Shown here piece after piece: positions 8,056 to 17,700 of a DNA stretch of 37,575 bases. How positions within the stretch are numbered: position 1 is the first letter of the stretch; each line of letters begins with the position of its first letter. A model generated the notes under the pieces. That model worked only from the letters and a program-made list of their open reading frames with translations, searched no databases and was not told the DNA's origin. The stretch covers positions 1 through 37,575 of the forward strand of contig SKKN01000042.1 in assembly GCA_007121455.1 (NCBI GenBank). Reading direction: 5' to 3'. This stretch comes from Gemmatimonadota bacterium (GTDB taxonomy: Bacteria > Gemmatimonadota > Gemmatimonadetes > Longimicrobiales > Gaopeijiaceae). The position numbers and the translations under genes are program-made.

Positions 8056-11000
8056 ATGCACGTACGGTGCCAGGTTGGGCGACTTCTGACAAGGTCGTTC
8101 GGAAGGACGGCGGCGATTCTGCTTTTCCTCCTCGCGGGGCTTCTCACGACCACGTCCCCCGCTGCTGCGCAGGGTGCTCCCGACGAGCGGTGGCGGACGC
8201 TGGAGACGGAGCGGTTCCGGGTCACCTTCCCGGAGGGGCTGGACGCCGTGGCGGAGAGGGCAGCGGTGCATTCGGAGGAGGCGCACCGATCGCTCCAGGA
8301 GGTGTTCGTCGAGGCTCCGGGGCGCAGGATCGACGTGCTTCTCACGGATCACGCGGACTACGCGCAGGGGTTCGCGCGGATCTTCCCCTCGAATCAGATC
8401 GTGATCTTCCTCCCGCCGCCTGTCGACGGCTTCGCGCTCTCCCATTTCGACGAGTGGCTCCGGCTCGTGATCGTGCACGAGCTTGCGCACGTCTTTCACA
8501 TGGACCGGACCGGCACCCTCGGCCGGGTCGGCCGGGCGCTCGTGGGACGACTGCCGGTGGGCTGGCCCCTCTTCCCAAACGTGAACCAGCCGCGCTGGGC
8601 GCTCGAGGGCATCGCCACCTACTACGAGACCGTGCTGACCGGGGAGGGAGGCCGAGGTCACGGGACGTACCACGAGATGATGCTCCGCACCGCCGCGCTC
8701 GAGGGGCAGCTCGAGCGGCTCGACCAGGCCCTCGGGAGCAGTCCGGTGTGGCCTGCAGGGGAGCGTCCCTACCTCTACGGCTCCCGGTTCTTCGCGTTCA
8801 TGGCGGAGCGGTACGGGGAGGAGGGGGTGGGAGAGTACTCCGAGGCGGTCGTGCACCAGTGGGTGCCGTTTCGTCTGAACTCCGCCGCGAACGACGGCTT
8901 CGGCGTCACGTTCAACGAGGCATGGGAGGAGTGGAGAGAGAGCCTCGTCGAGGAGTCGGCGGCGCATGTGGCGGCGCTCGAGGCGGCCGCCCCGCTCACG
9001 ACGCCGAAGGCCCTCACCGGCTACGGCCGATCCACCCTCCATCCCGCCGCCGGATTCCCGGGCGATTCCCTCGTCTACTTCCGCTCCGATGGGCACAGCG
9101 ACCCACAGCTCCGGCTCCTGGCCCTCGACGGCTCGGGGGACCGCAGTCTCTTCCGTGTGAACGGCGCGACGACCGTCTCCCGGCATCCTTCCGGGAGGCT
9201 CCTCTTCTCCCAACTCGAGTTCACCGATGCCTATCGGCTGCGGGGCGACCTCTACCTGGCGGGACTCGACGGATCCGTGGAGCGGGTCACGACCGGGGAG
9301 CGGTTGAGCCACGGGGACGTCCATCCCGGGGGCGCCCTCGCGGCCGCCGTGCAGGAAGGGGAGGGGACGAACCGTCTCGTCATCGTCGATCTCGAGTCGG
9401 GAGAGGTTCGTCCGCTGACCCCCTGGGACCGGGAGCGGCACTGGGCTTACCCGCGCTGGTCCCCCGACGGGCGCTGGATCGCGGCGAGCCTCTGGAGCGG
9501 GGAGGAGAGCGTATTCCACATCGCCCTCCTCGACGGAGAGGGCGGCGCGCTCCGGCACCTTCTCCCGGGCGCGCGGTTCGTCGACACCTCGCCCGCCTGG
9601 TCCCCGGATGGGTCGTGGCTCGTGTGGGCATCGGACCGGACCGGAATCTCCAACCTGTTCGCCGTCCCGATCGATTCCGAGTCCGGGGAGCCGGGCGAGG
9701 TGCGGCAGCTCACGAACCTCATCGGGGGGGCCCTCTTCCCGACCGTGGATCCCGACGGGCGCTGGATCGTCTTCTCCTCGTACGGGGCCGAGGGGTGGGA
9801 CCTCGCGCGGGTCCCCTTCGGGCCCCTGGACGGCTTCGCGCCCCTCCACGCCGGGCTCGGGGGGGAGGCGGCGGACGGATCCGGGGCCGAGGCGCAGGAG
9901 GGCGACAGGTCGCCCGGCGACCTCGGCGGCGACCGCGACGCGGAGTCCGAGGGTGAGCAGACGATCGGTCCCTCCCGGAGGTACTCGCCGCTGCCGACCC
10001 TCCTTCCCCGCTACTGGGAGCCTCGCCTTCAGGGCGGCAGCACGACGGGCGGGGTCGAGGTCGTCGCCCCGGCCTTCGGAGGGCGGACGAGCGGGCACGA
10101 CCTCGTGGGGCGGCACCGGTACGCGGCGGAGGTCCTGCGCGGCGGCGCCCCGGCCGGCCCCCAGTGGTGGGCCTGGGGGGGATACGAGTGGTGGGGGCTG
10201 GGAAACCCGGGCCTCGGCCTCTCGGCCGAGCAGGAGCACCGGGCGCTCTCGGCGCTGTCGGTTCCCGGGGAAGTCGACTCCGACGCGGACTTCGTATACC
10301 CCGTCGCGCGTGAGCGATCGGTGGTTCTGTCCTCCACCTTCCTCCACCGGAGGTTTCGACGGGCAGGCCGCGTGGAGGTGAGCGGTCGGCGCCTGAGTCA
10401 GGAGATCACCCTCCGGGACGAGCGGGGCATGCCGTCGGAGTTGGCCCTCGCTCGCCCGAACCGCTCCTTCCTCGAAGGACGGATCACGGCTTCCGCCTCG
10501 ACGGCACGGCGCCATGCGTTTTCCGTGGGCCGGGAGGAAGGTGTCTCCGCGAGTCTCCGGCTTCGGACCCGGCACGAGCAGTCGGTGCCCGACACCCTCC
10601 GGGGCCAGAGGGGTGGGGACGGCCGATTCGACGATGCAGTTGCGGTCGTTCATGCGTTCCGGGGGTTCGAAGGGCCCGGGTACGCGAATCACGTCCTCGC
10701 CCTCCGGGTCGCGGCGGGAGCGGGCACGGGTCCGGGAGCTGGGGTCGGGCACTTCCGGGTGGGTGGAGCGTCCGGTGGGAGTGACCCGCTCCTCGGGGGC
10801 GTCCTGGGCGCCGGAGGGAGCTACCTCTTTGCCGTGCGCGGCCAGCTCTCCGGCGTTCGCACGGGGAGCCAGGCGTGGGCCGCCTCCCTCGAGTACCGCG
10901 TTCCGATCGCGGTTCTGCACCGGGGATGGAGGACCTTTCCCTTCTACCTCGACCGGCTGAGCGGGGGCGTCTTCGTCGATGCCGCCGGCACCCGGGGACC

Positions 11001-11172
11001 GGACGGCCACGAGGGGCCACGCACCGGGACCGTCGCCTCTGCCGGAGCGGAGCTCGTTCTGGAGGCGCTCCCCTTCTGGTTCAGTCCCGTACCCCTCCGT
11101 GCCGGTGTGGCCGTGCCCCTGGACGGTGCGACCGGTCCGTCGCTCCATTTCCGAATCGGCCGCTCCTTCTGA
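8056..11172 (+). CDS. Secreted metalloprotease with TolB-like propeller and outer-membrane barrel domain
   Basis: This encodes a 1038-residue protein with an N-terminal signal peptide (hydrophobic core around residues 18-33, cleavage near AAAQG). Residues 45-280 form a gluzincin-like peptidase (peptidase-MA type): the zinc motif HELAHVFHMD begins at His141, and the third ligand is in WALEGIATYYE (Glu184). Residues from about 300 to 610 contain WD40/TolB-type repeats (for example YPRWSPDGRWIAASL, SPAWSPDGSWLVWASD), which form a beta-propeller. After an acidic linker, the C-terminal 380 residues look like a beta-barrel ending in phenylalanine (IGRSF), as outer-membrane barrels do. The protein is therefore probably anchored in the outer membrane with the protease outside or in the periplasm. 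Substrates are unknown. The ATG chosen precedes a good signal peptide, but its ribosome site is weak. Confidence 0.85.
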   Translation: MHVRCQVGRLLTRSFGRTAAILLFLLAGLLTTTSPAAAQGAPDERWRTLETERFRVTFPEGLDAVAERAAVHSEEAHRSLQEVFVEAPGRRIDVLLTDHADYAQGFARIFPSNQIVIFLPPPVDGFALSHFDEWLRLVIVHELAHVFHMDRTGTLGRVGRALVGRLPVGWPLFPNVNQPRWALEGIATYYETVLTGEGGRGHGTYHEMMLRTAALEGQLERLDQALGSSPVWPAGERPYLYGSRFFAFMAERYGEEGVGEYSEAVVHQWVPFRLNSAANDGFGVTFNEAWEEWRESLVEESAAHVAALEAAAPLTTPKALTGYGRSTLHPAAGFPGDSLVYFRSDGHSDPQLRLLALDGSGDRSLFRVNGATTVSRHPSGRLLFSQLEFTDAYRLRGDLYLAGLDGSVERVTTGERLSHGDVHPGGALAAAVQEGEGTNRLVIVDLESGEVRPLTPWDRERHWAYPRWSPDGRWIAASLWSGEESVFHIALLDGEGGALRHLLPGARFVDTSPAWSPDGSWLVWASDRTGISNLFAVPIDSESGEPGEVRQLTNLIGGALFPTVDPDGRWIVFSSYGAEGWDLARVPFGPLDGFAPLHAGLGGEAADGSGAEAQEGDRSPGDLGGDRDAESEGEQTIGPSRRYSPLPTLLPRYWEPRLQGGSTTGGVEVVAPAFGGRTSGHDLVGRHRYAAEVLRGGAPAGPQWWAWGGYEWWGLGNPGLGLSAEQEHRALSALSVPGEVDSDADFVYPVARERSVVLSSTFLHRRFRRAGRVEVSGRRLSQEITLRDERGMPSELALARPNRSFLEGRITASASTARRHAFSVGREEGVSASLRLRTRHEQSVPDTLRGQRGGDGRFDDAVAVVHAFRGFEGPGYANHVLALRVAAGAGTGPGAGVGHFRVGGASGGSDPLLGGVLGAGGSYLFAVRGQLSGVRTGSQAWAASLEYRVPIAVLHRGWRTFPFYLDRLSGGVFVDAAGTRGPDGHEGPRTGTVASAGAELVLEALPFWFSPVPLRAGVAVPLDGATGPSLHFRIGRSF

Positions 11173-11205
11173 GTGCGAACTCCAGCCCCACAGGGACTTC
11201 CCGAC

Positions 11206-12096
11206 ATGACCGAACCGCTTCGCATCTCCCGCCACTTCTTCAAGGGACACGGCCTCGGCAACGACTACCTCGTCTTTCGGGCCGAGGAGGACGGGTGGCC
11301 CCTCTCCCCGGAGGCGGTGCGCCGGATTTGCCACCGGGAGGAGGGGGTGGGCTCCGATGGCATCGTCGTTCTCGTGGGGCGATCCGGCGCCGGACCCGGA
11401 CCCTTTCTCCTCCGCATGTTCAATCCGGACGGTTCGGAGTTCGAGCGGAGCGGAAACGGGCTCCGCGTCCTCGGAGCCTTCCTCCTCGCGGAGGGCGAGG
11501 TGGGAGGGGAGCCGTTTCTGGTCGAGTCCGGAGGAGACCGGATCGAGATGGAGGTCGTCGGGGAGGGGCCGGGAGGCGTGTCGGTCCTCACCGTGGAGAT
11601 GGGACGCGCCTCGCTCGCGCCCGAGAGCGTGCACCTCGACCCCGAGCGGACCGCGGAGGAAGGGGGAGGCCTCGCCCACCCCGATCTCGGCGCCGTCGAT
11701 TTTCAGGCAGTCTCGGTCGGGAACCCCCACTGCGTCGTCTTCACCGAAGAGGATCCCGAGGAGTCCGTCGATGCGCTCGGTTTGTTTCTCGCGGTCCATC
11801 CCGCCTTTCGGGAGGGGACGAACGTTCAGGTCGTACGGGTCGCCGGAGAGCGGAAGCTCCGTATCGCGATCTGGGAACGGGGGGTCGGCCGTACCGCCGC
11901 CTCGGGGACCAGCTCGTGCGCGGCCGCGGTCGCCTCGGTGGCCCGAGGGCTCGTGCCCGCGGGAGAGGTGGAGGTGGAGATGGCCGGCGGAGCGCTCCAC
12001 GTCACCGTGACGGAGGAGCTGGACGTTGTGCTCCGGGGGCCGGTCCAGGAGGTGTTTCGGGGCGAGCTGTCGCCCGCGTTCGCGGAGGCGCTCTAA
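11206..12096 (+). CDS. dapF: Diaminopimelate epimerase family protein lacking both catalytic cysteines
   Basis: This encodes a 296-residue member of the DapF fold, which normally converts LL- to meso-diaminopimelate for lysine and peptidoglycan. It has the opening FFKGHGLGNDYL, MFNPDGSEFE, SVGNPHCVVF and IWERGVGRTAASGTSSCAA, all in the right order and spacing. In the H. influenzae enzyme the two acid/base cysteines lie in QCGNGARC and ACGSGAC. Here both are serine: the codon AGC at 11449-11451 in RSGNGLRV, and TCG at 11902-11904 in ASGTSSC. One cysteine survives three residues after the second position. The rest of the active site looks intact. The gene could be a serine-type variant, a different isomerase, or an inactive paralogue. 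The ATG at 11206 is preferred over the GTG at 11173 because of an AGGGA ribosome site. Confidence 0.85.
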   Translation: MTEPLRISRHFFKGHGLGNDYLVFRAEEDGWPLSPEAVRRICHREEGVGSDGIVVLVGRSGAGPGPFLLRMFNPDGSEFERSGNGLRVLGAFLLAEGEVGGEPFLVESGGDRIEMEVVGEGPGGVSVLTVEMGRASLAPESVHLDPERTAEEGGGLAHPDLGAVDFQAVSVGNPHCVVFTEEDPEESVDALGLFLAVHPAFREGTNVQVVRVAGERKLRIAIWERGVGRTAASGTSSCAAAVASVARGLVPAGEVEVEMAGGALHVTVTEELDVVLRGPVQEVFRGELSPAFAEAL

Positions 12097-12118
12097 CGGC
12101 CGGCCGCGGGCGGGCCCG

Positions 12119-13192
12119 TCAGGTGCGCACCCGGATCAGAAGGTAGATCCCGGCGGCCAGGAATATCCCGTTCGGAAGCCAGGCCGCGACCAGCGGATTG
12201 ATCGCTCCTGCGGTTCCGAGTGCCCCCGCCACCCGGAAGAGCATCATGTACAGGATCGTCGTACCGAGGGAGAGGCCGACCCCGAAGGCGGTGCCCCCGC
12301 GGTGCGAGCTCGTGGCAAGAGGGGCGCCGAAGAGGATGATGATGAGCGTCGCCACCGGGATCGCCAGCTTCTGCTCGCGCTTCACCTCCACCCGGTACGG
12401 GTCGCCACCGGAGCGCCGGATCCGGTCCGCGAGCCGGCCGAGCTCCGCGTACGTCATCTCATCCTCGTGGCGGGGCTCCTCGACGAGCTCCTCGGGGCTC
12501 TCCCTGAGCTCCCGGCCGTAGTACTGGTCGAACGAGTATGCCCGCTCCCTCCCATCTCCGTCGAGGTAGCGGTAGTAGCCCTGCCGGAACGTCCAGCCCG
12601 AGTCCGGATCGTAGTCCGCCCTCTCGGCGACGAGGTGGAAGTAGGGCTCTTCCGGATTCTCACTCGGTCGTTCGAGGACGACCCCCTGCATCAACCCCTC
12701 AGCGACCACGAGCCGTCGGACGCTGAGGGCCTCTCCCGCGTCCGTCATGTAGACGAAGTTGGAGCGCCATTCACTGCGTCCCGACCGCTCCTCCCGGATC
12801 TCCGCGGCCTTTCTCGTGAGCTCGGGTGAGACCTCGGCGAGGACGAGGCCGGCTCCGGTGAGGATCACACCGAGGGCGACGAGCGGCAGGATGAGCCGGT
12901 GAAAGGAGATGCCCCCCGCCTTCGTCGCCATGATCTCGTTGTGCGCGGTCATCTGATGGATCGTGAAGACCGCGGCGAGGAGCGACGCGATGGGGAAGGA
13001 CCAGAGCATGAACTGCGGGAACTGGTACAGGTAGGAGAGTGACACCTGGCCGAAGCTGAGTCCTCGGTCCAGGTACCGATCGAGGTTCTCCACGGCATCC
13101 CCGAGCGTGAAGAGCATGGGAGCCCCCAGCACGAAGATGATGAAGAGCCGGATGAAGCTCCGGGCCACGAGCCGGTCGAGGATCCGGATCAT
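12119..13192 (-). CDS. lptG: LptF/LptG family lipopolysaccharide export permease (second gene)
   Basis: This encodes a 357-residue inner-membrane permease of the YjgP/YjgQ family. These proteins pair to form the transmembrane part of the LptB2FG transporter, which extracts lipopolysaccharide from the inner membrane. Helices lie at about residues 13-35, 55-75 and 95-120, and three more follow in the last 100 residues, with a periplasmic beta-jellyroll domain between. Motifs typical of the family include FIRLFIIFVLGAPMLF, the NEIMATKAGGISFHR coupling segment, and LAIPVATLIIILFGAPLA. The start overlaps the stop of the upstream partner (ATGA, 13189-13192), so the two are co-translated. Whether this is strictly the F or the G member is not certain. 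The gene is convergent with dapF, with 22 bases between stops. Confidence 0.88.
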   Translation of the reverse strand: MIRILDRLVARSFIRLFIIFVLGAPMLFTLGDAVENLDRYLDRGLSFGQVSLSYLYQFPQFMLWSFPIASLLAAVFTIHQMTAHNEIMATKAGGISFHRLILPLVALGVILTGAGLVLAEVSPELTRKAAEIREERSGRSEWRSNFVYMTDAGEALSVRRLVVAEGLMQGVVLERPSENPEEPYFHLVAERADYDPDSGWTFRQGYYRYLDGDGRERAYSFDQYYGRELRESPEELVEEPRHEDEMTYAELGRLADRIRRSGGDPYRVEVKREQKLAIPVATLIIILFGAPLATSSHRGGTAFGVGLSLGTTILYMMLFRVAGALGTAGAINPLVAAWLPNGIFLAAGIYLLIRVRT

Positions 13193-14631
13193 GCCTCGAT
13201 CTCCGCCTTCCTTCCGGAGAACGGCCGGCGGATCGCCACGCCGATGCGGTATTTGAGCTGGTCCCACGTCCCTCCCCGCATCGTCGAGATCTCCCGTCCC
13301 ATGCGGTACGCGAGGATGAGCGCGGGAACGAGCAGGATCACGTTCGGCGCCCACATCGCGATGATCGGATGAAGGTGGCCCCGGTCCGCGAGTCGCTCGC
13401 CGGCGATCAGCCCCGCCCAGTAGAGGAAGAAGATGCCCACCGAAACCGCGATCACCATCCCCACGCCGCCACGAGGGAATCGGATCGCCAGCGGCGCGCC
13501 GAGCAGGACGAAGACGATGCACGCGAAGGCGATCGCCCACTTCTTGTGGATCTCCACCTGGTAGGAGTACGCCGTGAGCTGATGGATGTCCGCCCGACTC
13601 ACGTTCACGTCGTACGTCCCCCGCACGAAGCTGGTGACTTCGTCGGGCCGGAGGCCGGCGTGGAACTCCCCATCCCCGTCCGAAACGCCGGTGCCGGCGG
13701 TCATCGTATCCGCGTTCATGGAGGGCTCCAGCCCTTCTCCCGAGCCGAGGGCTTCGAGAACCGCGCTCCGGGAGCGGACCATGCTTTCCTGGCGTGCCTG
13801 CTCTGCCTGGCTCAGATTCTCTTCCATGCGCTCCCTCAGCATGGCGATCGTCATTTCCCGGTCCCCCCGGCGTCCCTCGGTGCGCCGCTCCAACTCGGAG
13901 CCCACGCCGGGCATCCGGACGACCTGCTCCTGGAAGGCGAGTCGGTGGAACTCCGCCGGGGTGCCCTCGCCCACCTCGAGAACCTCACCGTCCTCGAGGG
14001 CGATGATCAGGTCCGTGCGGCTTTCATCGAAGTACATCGTCCCCCGAGCGGCGTGGACCGTCCGGTAGCGGCCGAACGTGCTGAGGTCGAAGATCGAGAC
14101 GTCCGTCAGCTCGTTCGTCGCCTGGTCGATCTCACGGGCCCTCAGGAAGTAGCGCGTATCGTCCGCGGTCTGAACCGGGTTGACGACCTCTTCGCGAAGC
14201 TCGAAGGTGGGGCTCTTGCTTCCCACGTCCAGCAGGAGGTTGCTCAGGCGGTGGTTGGATTCCGGCAGAACCCGGTCGTTGAAGCCGACCATGAGCCCGG
14301 CGAGGATCACACTGACCCCGAGCAGGGGGATGAGGAGGCGGGTCGGGCGTACCCCGCCGGCCGCCATCGCGGTGATCTCGTTCGACGCGGTGAGCTCGCT
14401 GAAGGCGTAGAGGACGGCGACGAGCACGGCCATGGGGAAGGTGAGCGCGATGATGTGCGGGAGGGAGAGGACCATGAACTCCGCGATCACGCTCCAGTGC
14501 AGCCCCTTTCCGGCGAACTCCTCCATCCTCTGCGCCACCGCGTTCAGGAAGAGGAGACCCGTCACGGTGGTGAAGGCGAACAGAAACGGACCCAGGTGGG
14601 CTCGGAGGATGTAGCGGGTGAGAATCTGCAT
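13189..14631 (-). CDS. lptF: LptF/LptG family lipopolysaccharide export permease (first gene)
   Basis: This encodes a 480-residue partner of the next gene. It has the same architecture: three N-terminal helices (MQILTRYILRAHLGPFLFAF and onward), the coupling segment NEITAMAAGGVRPTR, a periplasmic jellyroll, and three C-terminal helices beginning HKKWAIAFACIVFVLLGAPL. It is over 100 residues longer than proteobacterial LptF. The extra part lies between the jellyroll and helix 4: a charged, helix-prone stretch (MLRERMEENLSQAEQAR and following) and a Gly/Asp-rich stretch. Similar enlargements are known in LptF-like proteins of Bacteroidota and relatives. The gene is divergent from the sprA-like gene. 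Confidence 0.88.
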   Translation of the reverse strand: MQILTRYILRAHLGPFLFAFTTVTGLLFLNAVAQRMEEFAGKGLHWSVIAEFMVLSLPHIIALTFPMAVLVAVLYAFSELTASNEITAMAAGGVRPTRLLIPLLGVSVILAGLMVGFNDRVLPESNHRLSNLLLDVGSKSPTFELREEVVNPVQTADDTRYFLRAREIDQATNELTDVSIFDLSTFGRYRTVHAARGTMYFDESRTDLIIALEDGEVLEVGEGTPAEFHRLAFQEQVVRMPGVGSELERRTEGRRGDREMTIAMLRERMEENLSQAEQARQESMVRSRSAVLEALGSGEGLEPSMNADTMTAGTGVSDGDGEFHAGLRPDEVTSFVRGTYDVNVSRADIHQLTAYSYQVEIHKKWAIAFACIVFVLLGAPLAIRFPRGGVGMVIAVSVGIFFLYWAGLIAGERLADRGHLHPIIAMWAPNVILLVPALILAYRMGREISTMRGGTWDQLKYRIGVAIRRPFSGRKAEIEA

Positions 14632-14661
14632 CGCGCCTGAAATCGCCCCGGTCTATCGTCT

Positions 14662-14687
14662 CCCGGCCGGCCGCTGCGTCGGCCGGG
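14662..14687. repeat. GC-rich hairpin between the divergent lptF and sprA-like genes
   Basis: CCCGGCCG (14662-14669) pairs with CGGCCGGG (14680-14687) around a 10-base loop. It lies in the 114-base divergent promoter region. It could be an operator or a leader structure; nothing in the sequence decides between them. Confidence 0.35.
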
Positions 14688-14745
14688 GGGAGGCCCTCGC
14701 GGGCAAGAGTTCGGTCGTAGCCTGTGCGATACCCTGCATCCTCGA

Positions 14746-17700
14746 ATGCGGTCCCGCCTGAGAACGGGCATGTTCCCCCTCCCGCTCCACCTCGCCCTCG
14801 TGCTCCTGGCGACCCCGCCCGGGCCGATCGGCGCGGACACCGTCCCCCCGGCCGCGGGGGCTCCTGCCCCCATCGGGGATACGATTCCGCCCGCCGCGGA
14901 GGGCCCGATGCCCGTGGGAGACTCGATCCCGCCGGCTGCGAGCTTCTGGCGGGGGCCGGAGGCTTCCGACCTCGCGATCCGGTTCTGGGGGAGGGGGGAG
15001 TTCGGAGGCGATTGGACCCGGTTCCGTCCCTGCGTCACAGGCCTCCAACTCACCTGCAACCCCAACACGGTCCCGCAGCTCCAACCGGATCTCCAGTTCG
15101 GCATCGTCGCCCAGGGCGTGGTCGCGGACCGGATCCTCGTCGACGTGGACTACGACCAGACGCGGGAGTTCCTCGGCGCGAACCGGTTCCGGATCGAGTA
15201 CCAGGGAGGGGAGGGGGAGACCCTGAGGAGCGTGGAGGTGGGGGACGTGAGCTTCGACCTCCCCGATTCACGCTTCCTCACCCGGGGCATCCCCGCCGGG
15301 AACTTCGGCGTCCTCGCCAGGGCCGGGACCGGTCCCCTCGAGCTCCAGGGCGTCTTCGCGCAGCAGCAGGGAGCGCGGGCGGTGCGGGAATTCCGGCTCG
15401 CCGACCCGGGGCCGGAGCAGGGGTTCGTCCGGGAGGATACGCTCGTGGTCGACGATGCGGACTACGTCCGGGGCCAGTTCGTCCTGCTCGTGGATCCTGC
15501 GGAGATCCGCGGCAGCCCGCACGTCGACATCCTCTCCCTCTCTCCGGCGGACGTCCCGGCCGCACTCGCCCCGGGGGCCGAGCCGATCCAGCTCTACCGG
15601 ATGGAGCGGGAGCCGGTGCTCCGGCAGCAGGTGGAAGGATACATCCAGGCGCATGCCGTGGCGGACGGGCCAGGGCTGCCCGTGAGCGAGACGGGATGGT
15701 ACCGCCATCTTCAGCCCGGAACGGATTACTACCTCCACCCGAGCGGCCTCTGGGTCGCGCTCCGGAGCCCCCTTCGGCCGGATGAGGCTCTGGCCGTGAC
15801 CTACATCACGCAGGATGGAGACACGATCGGCGACTACAATCCCGAACGGCTCCACAACGTGGGGGAACGCCCCCAGCTTCAGCTCCTCCGCGCGACGCGG
15901 GGAAATCACCAGCCGGGGCGGGCGACGTGGGACCGGGAGCTCAAGAACGTCTATCGGATGTCGGGAACGGGTGAGGTGGAAATCGGGTCCGTCGAGCTCG
16001 AGGTGAGCCTCGGCGAGCGCTCCGGCGGCACCACCTTCCGGAGAGGGCCGGACGGGCGATCGATCTCCTTCCTCCGCCTCCTGGGCCTCGATGAGGAGCT
16101 TCCCTTCGAACAGGTCGACCGAAGCGCGATCTTCCTCCCCGCCGAGGAGGCCTTCGATGAGCCAAGCCCCGTCACCGGAAGCTTCATCGTCTTCCGCACC
16201 CTCCGCCCCTTCCTCGAGCCCCCTCCCGTCCCCTCCGAGAATCTGACCGCGAGCGAGACCCGCGCCTTCCTCGAGCCCGATGTGAACCGGAGGATCTACG
16301 AGGAGCCGGATCCATTCGAGCGGGAGAACGCCGGCCTTTTCCGGTTGAACATGTCCTTCCAGGTCCGGGGCGCGGGGCTTCTCTCCACCTTCCAGCTCGG
16401 AGCCTTCGGGATCCGAGAGGGGAGCGAGCGCGTCTACCTGGGGGAGGAGCTCCTCCAGCCGGAGCTCGATTACGTCATCGACTACCGGATGGGTCAGGTG
16501 ACGCTCCTCGCACCGAGCTCGCTGCTCACGCGGGTGCCGGGCGAGCGCCTCCGGGTCACCTGGGAGGAGCGCTCGATGTTCCAGGTCGCACCGACCTCGG
16601 TGTTCGGGCTGAATACGCAGTACTCGCTGGGGGAGCGGGGGGCGATCAATCTGCTCGGCCTCTACCAGACCGAGCGGCAGATGGTGAATCGTCCTCAGCT
16701 CGGCGTCGAGCCGGCCGCGCTCTTCATGGGCGGGGTGAGCGGGCAGCTCGACCTCGCAACCGGTTGGCTCGACCGGGTCGTGACGGGCATCCCCGGCGTG
16801 CGGTCCGAGGAGCCCTCCTCCTTGCGGCTGTCCGCGGAGGTGGCGGTGTCGGCGCCCACACCGAACACCCAGGGAGACGTCTTCCTGGACGACTTCGACC
16901 GGGCGGACGACCGGCGGGTCTCCCTCCTCACCGACGCATGGCACCTGGGGAGCGCTCCGGCCTTTCGCGAAGGCGCCGAAGACGTGCTCCCGGCCGTGAC
17001 GGACGAGGAGACGGTGGCGAGCCTCGTCTGGCAGCACACCTGGGTCGAGGAACGGGTGCCGGGAGACTCGATCGGGGTCTTCGAGGGCTTCCTTCCGCGG
17101 GAGGAGATCGACCGGCAGATCAGCGTCGCCGGAGGGCCGACCCGTGAAATGGGGCTCAATCTCGCGTTCGGGCGGGATCAGCGAGGCGTCTTCGACGAGC
17201 CACGCTGGCGGTCGATCACGACCCTGCTGAGCCCGAGCGGGATCGACCTCAGCCAGGCCGAGTTCCTGGAGTTCTACGTCGCGGAGGGCGACTCCCTCGA
17301 CCTGGTCATCGACCTGGGGCTGGTCAGCGAGGACGCCTTCTTCGTGGACGAGGAGGGACGGACGGGCGGAATCCACCCCGAGACGGGACGGCCGTGGGGG
17401 CTCGGCGTCCTCGACCAGGAGGCGGATCCCCTCGCCGGAGAGATCTGGAGCGAGGAGGCGGACCGGCGCGGCGTGTGGCCGCAGGCGTGCGAGGCGGAAC
17501 CGGGCCGCGTCTACCGCCTCGGAGATCCGCGGGCGAACTGCACGCGTGGCAACGCGCGCCGGGATACCGAGGACCTGAACGGGAACGGCGTGCTGGACAC
17601 GACGGAGCGGTACATGCGGTACGTGGTCCGGCTCGACGGCTCCTCGCCGTTCCTCCAGCGGACCCGCGGCGAGACGGGCACCCGGTTCCAGCTCTACCGG

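Noticed and set aside
7354-12000. A continuous minus-strand open frame of over 1,500 codons across the metalloprotease and dapF genes
   Set aside because: High GC content keeps antisense frames open. Most of the frame is an Arg/Pro/Gly-rich shadow of real plus-strand genes; only its last 211 codons (7354-7989) form a plausible gene with its own ribosome site.
14632-14745. Promoters for lptF and the sprA-like gene
   Set aside because: A GATACC-like box is present near 14,727, but no convincing -35 element could be paired with it on either strand.
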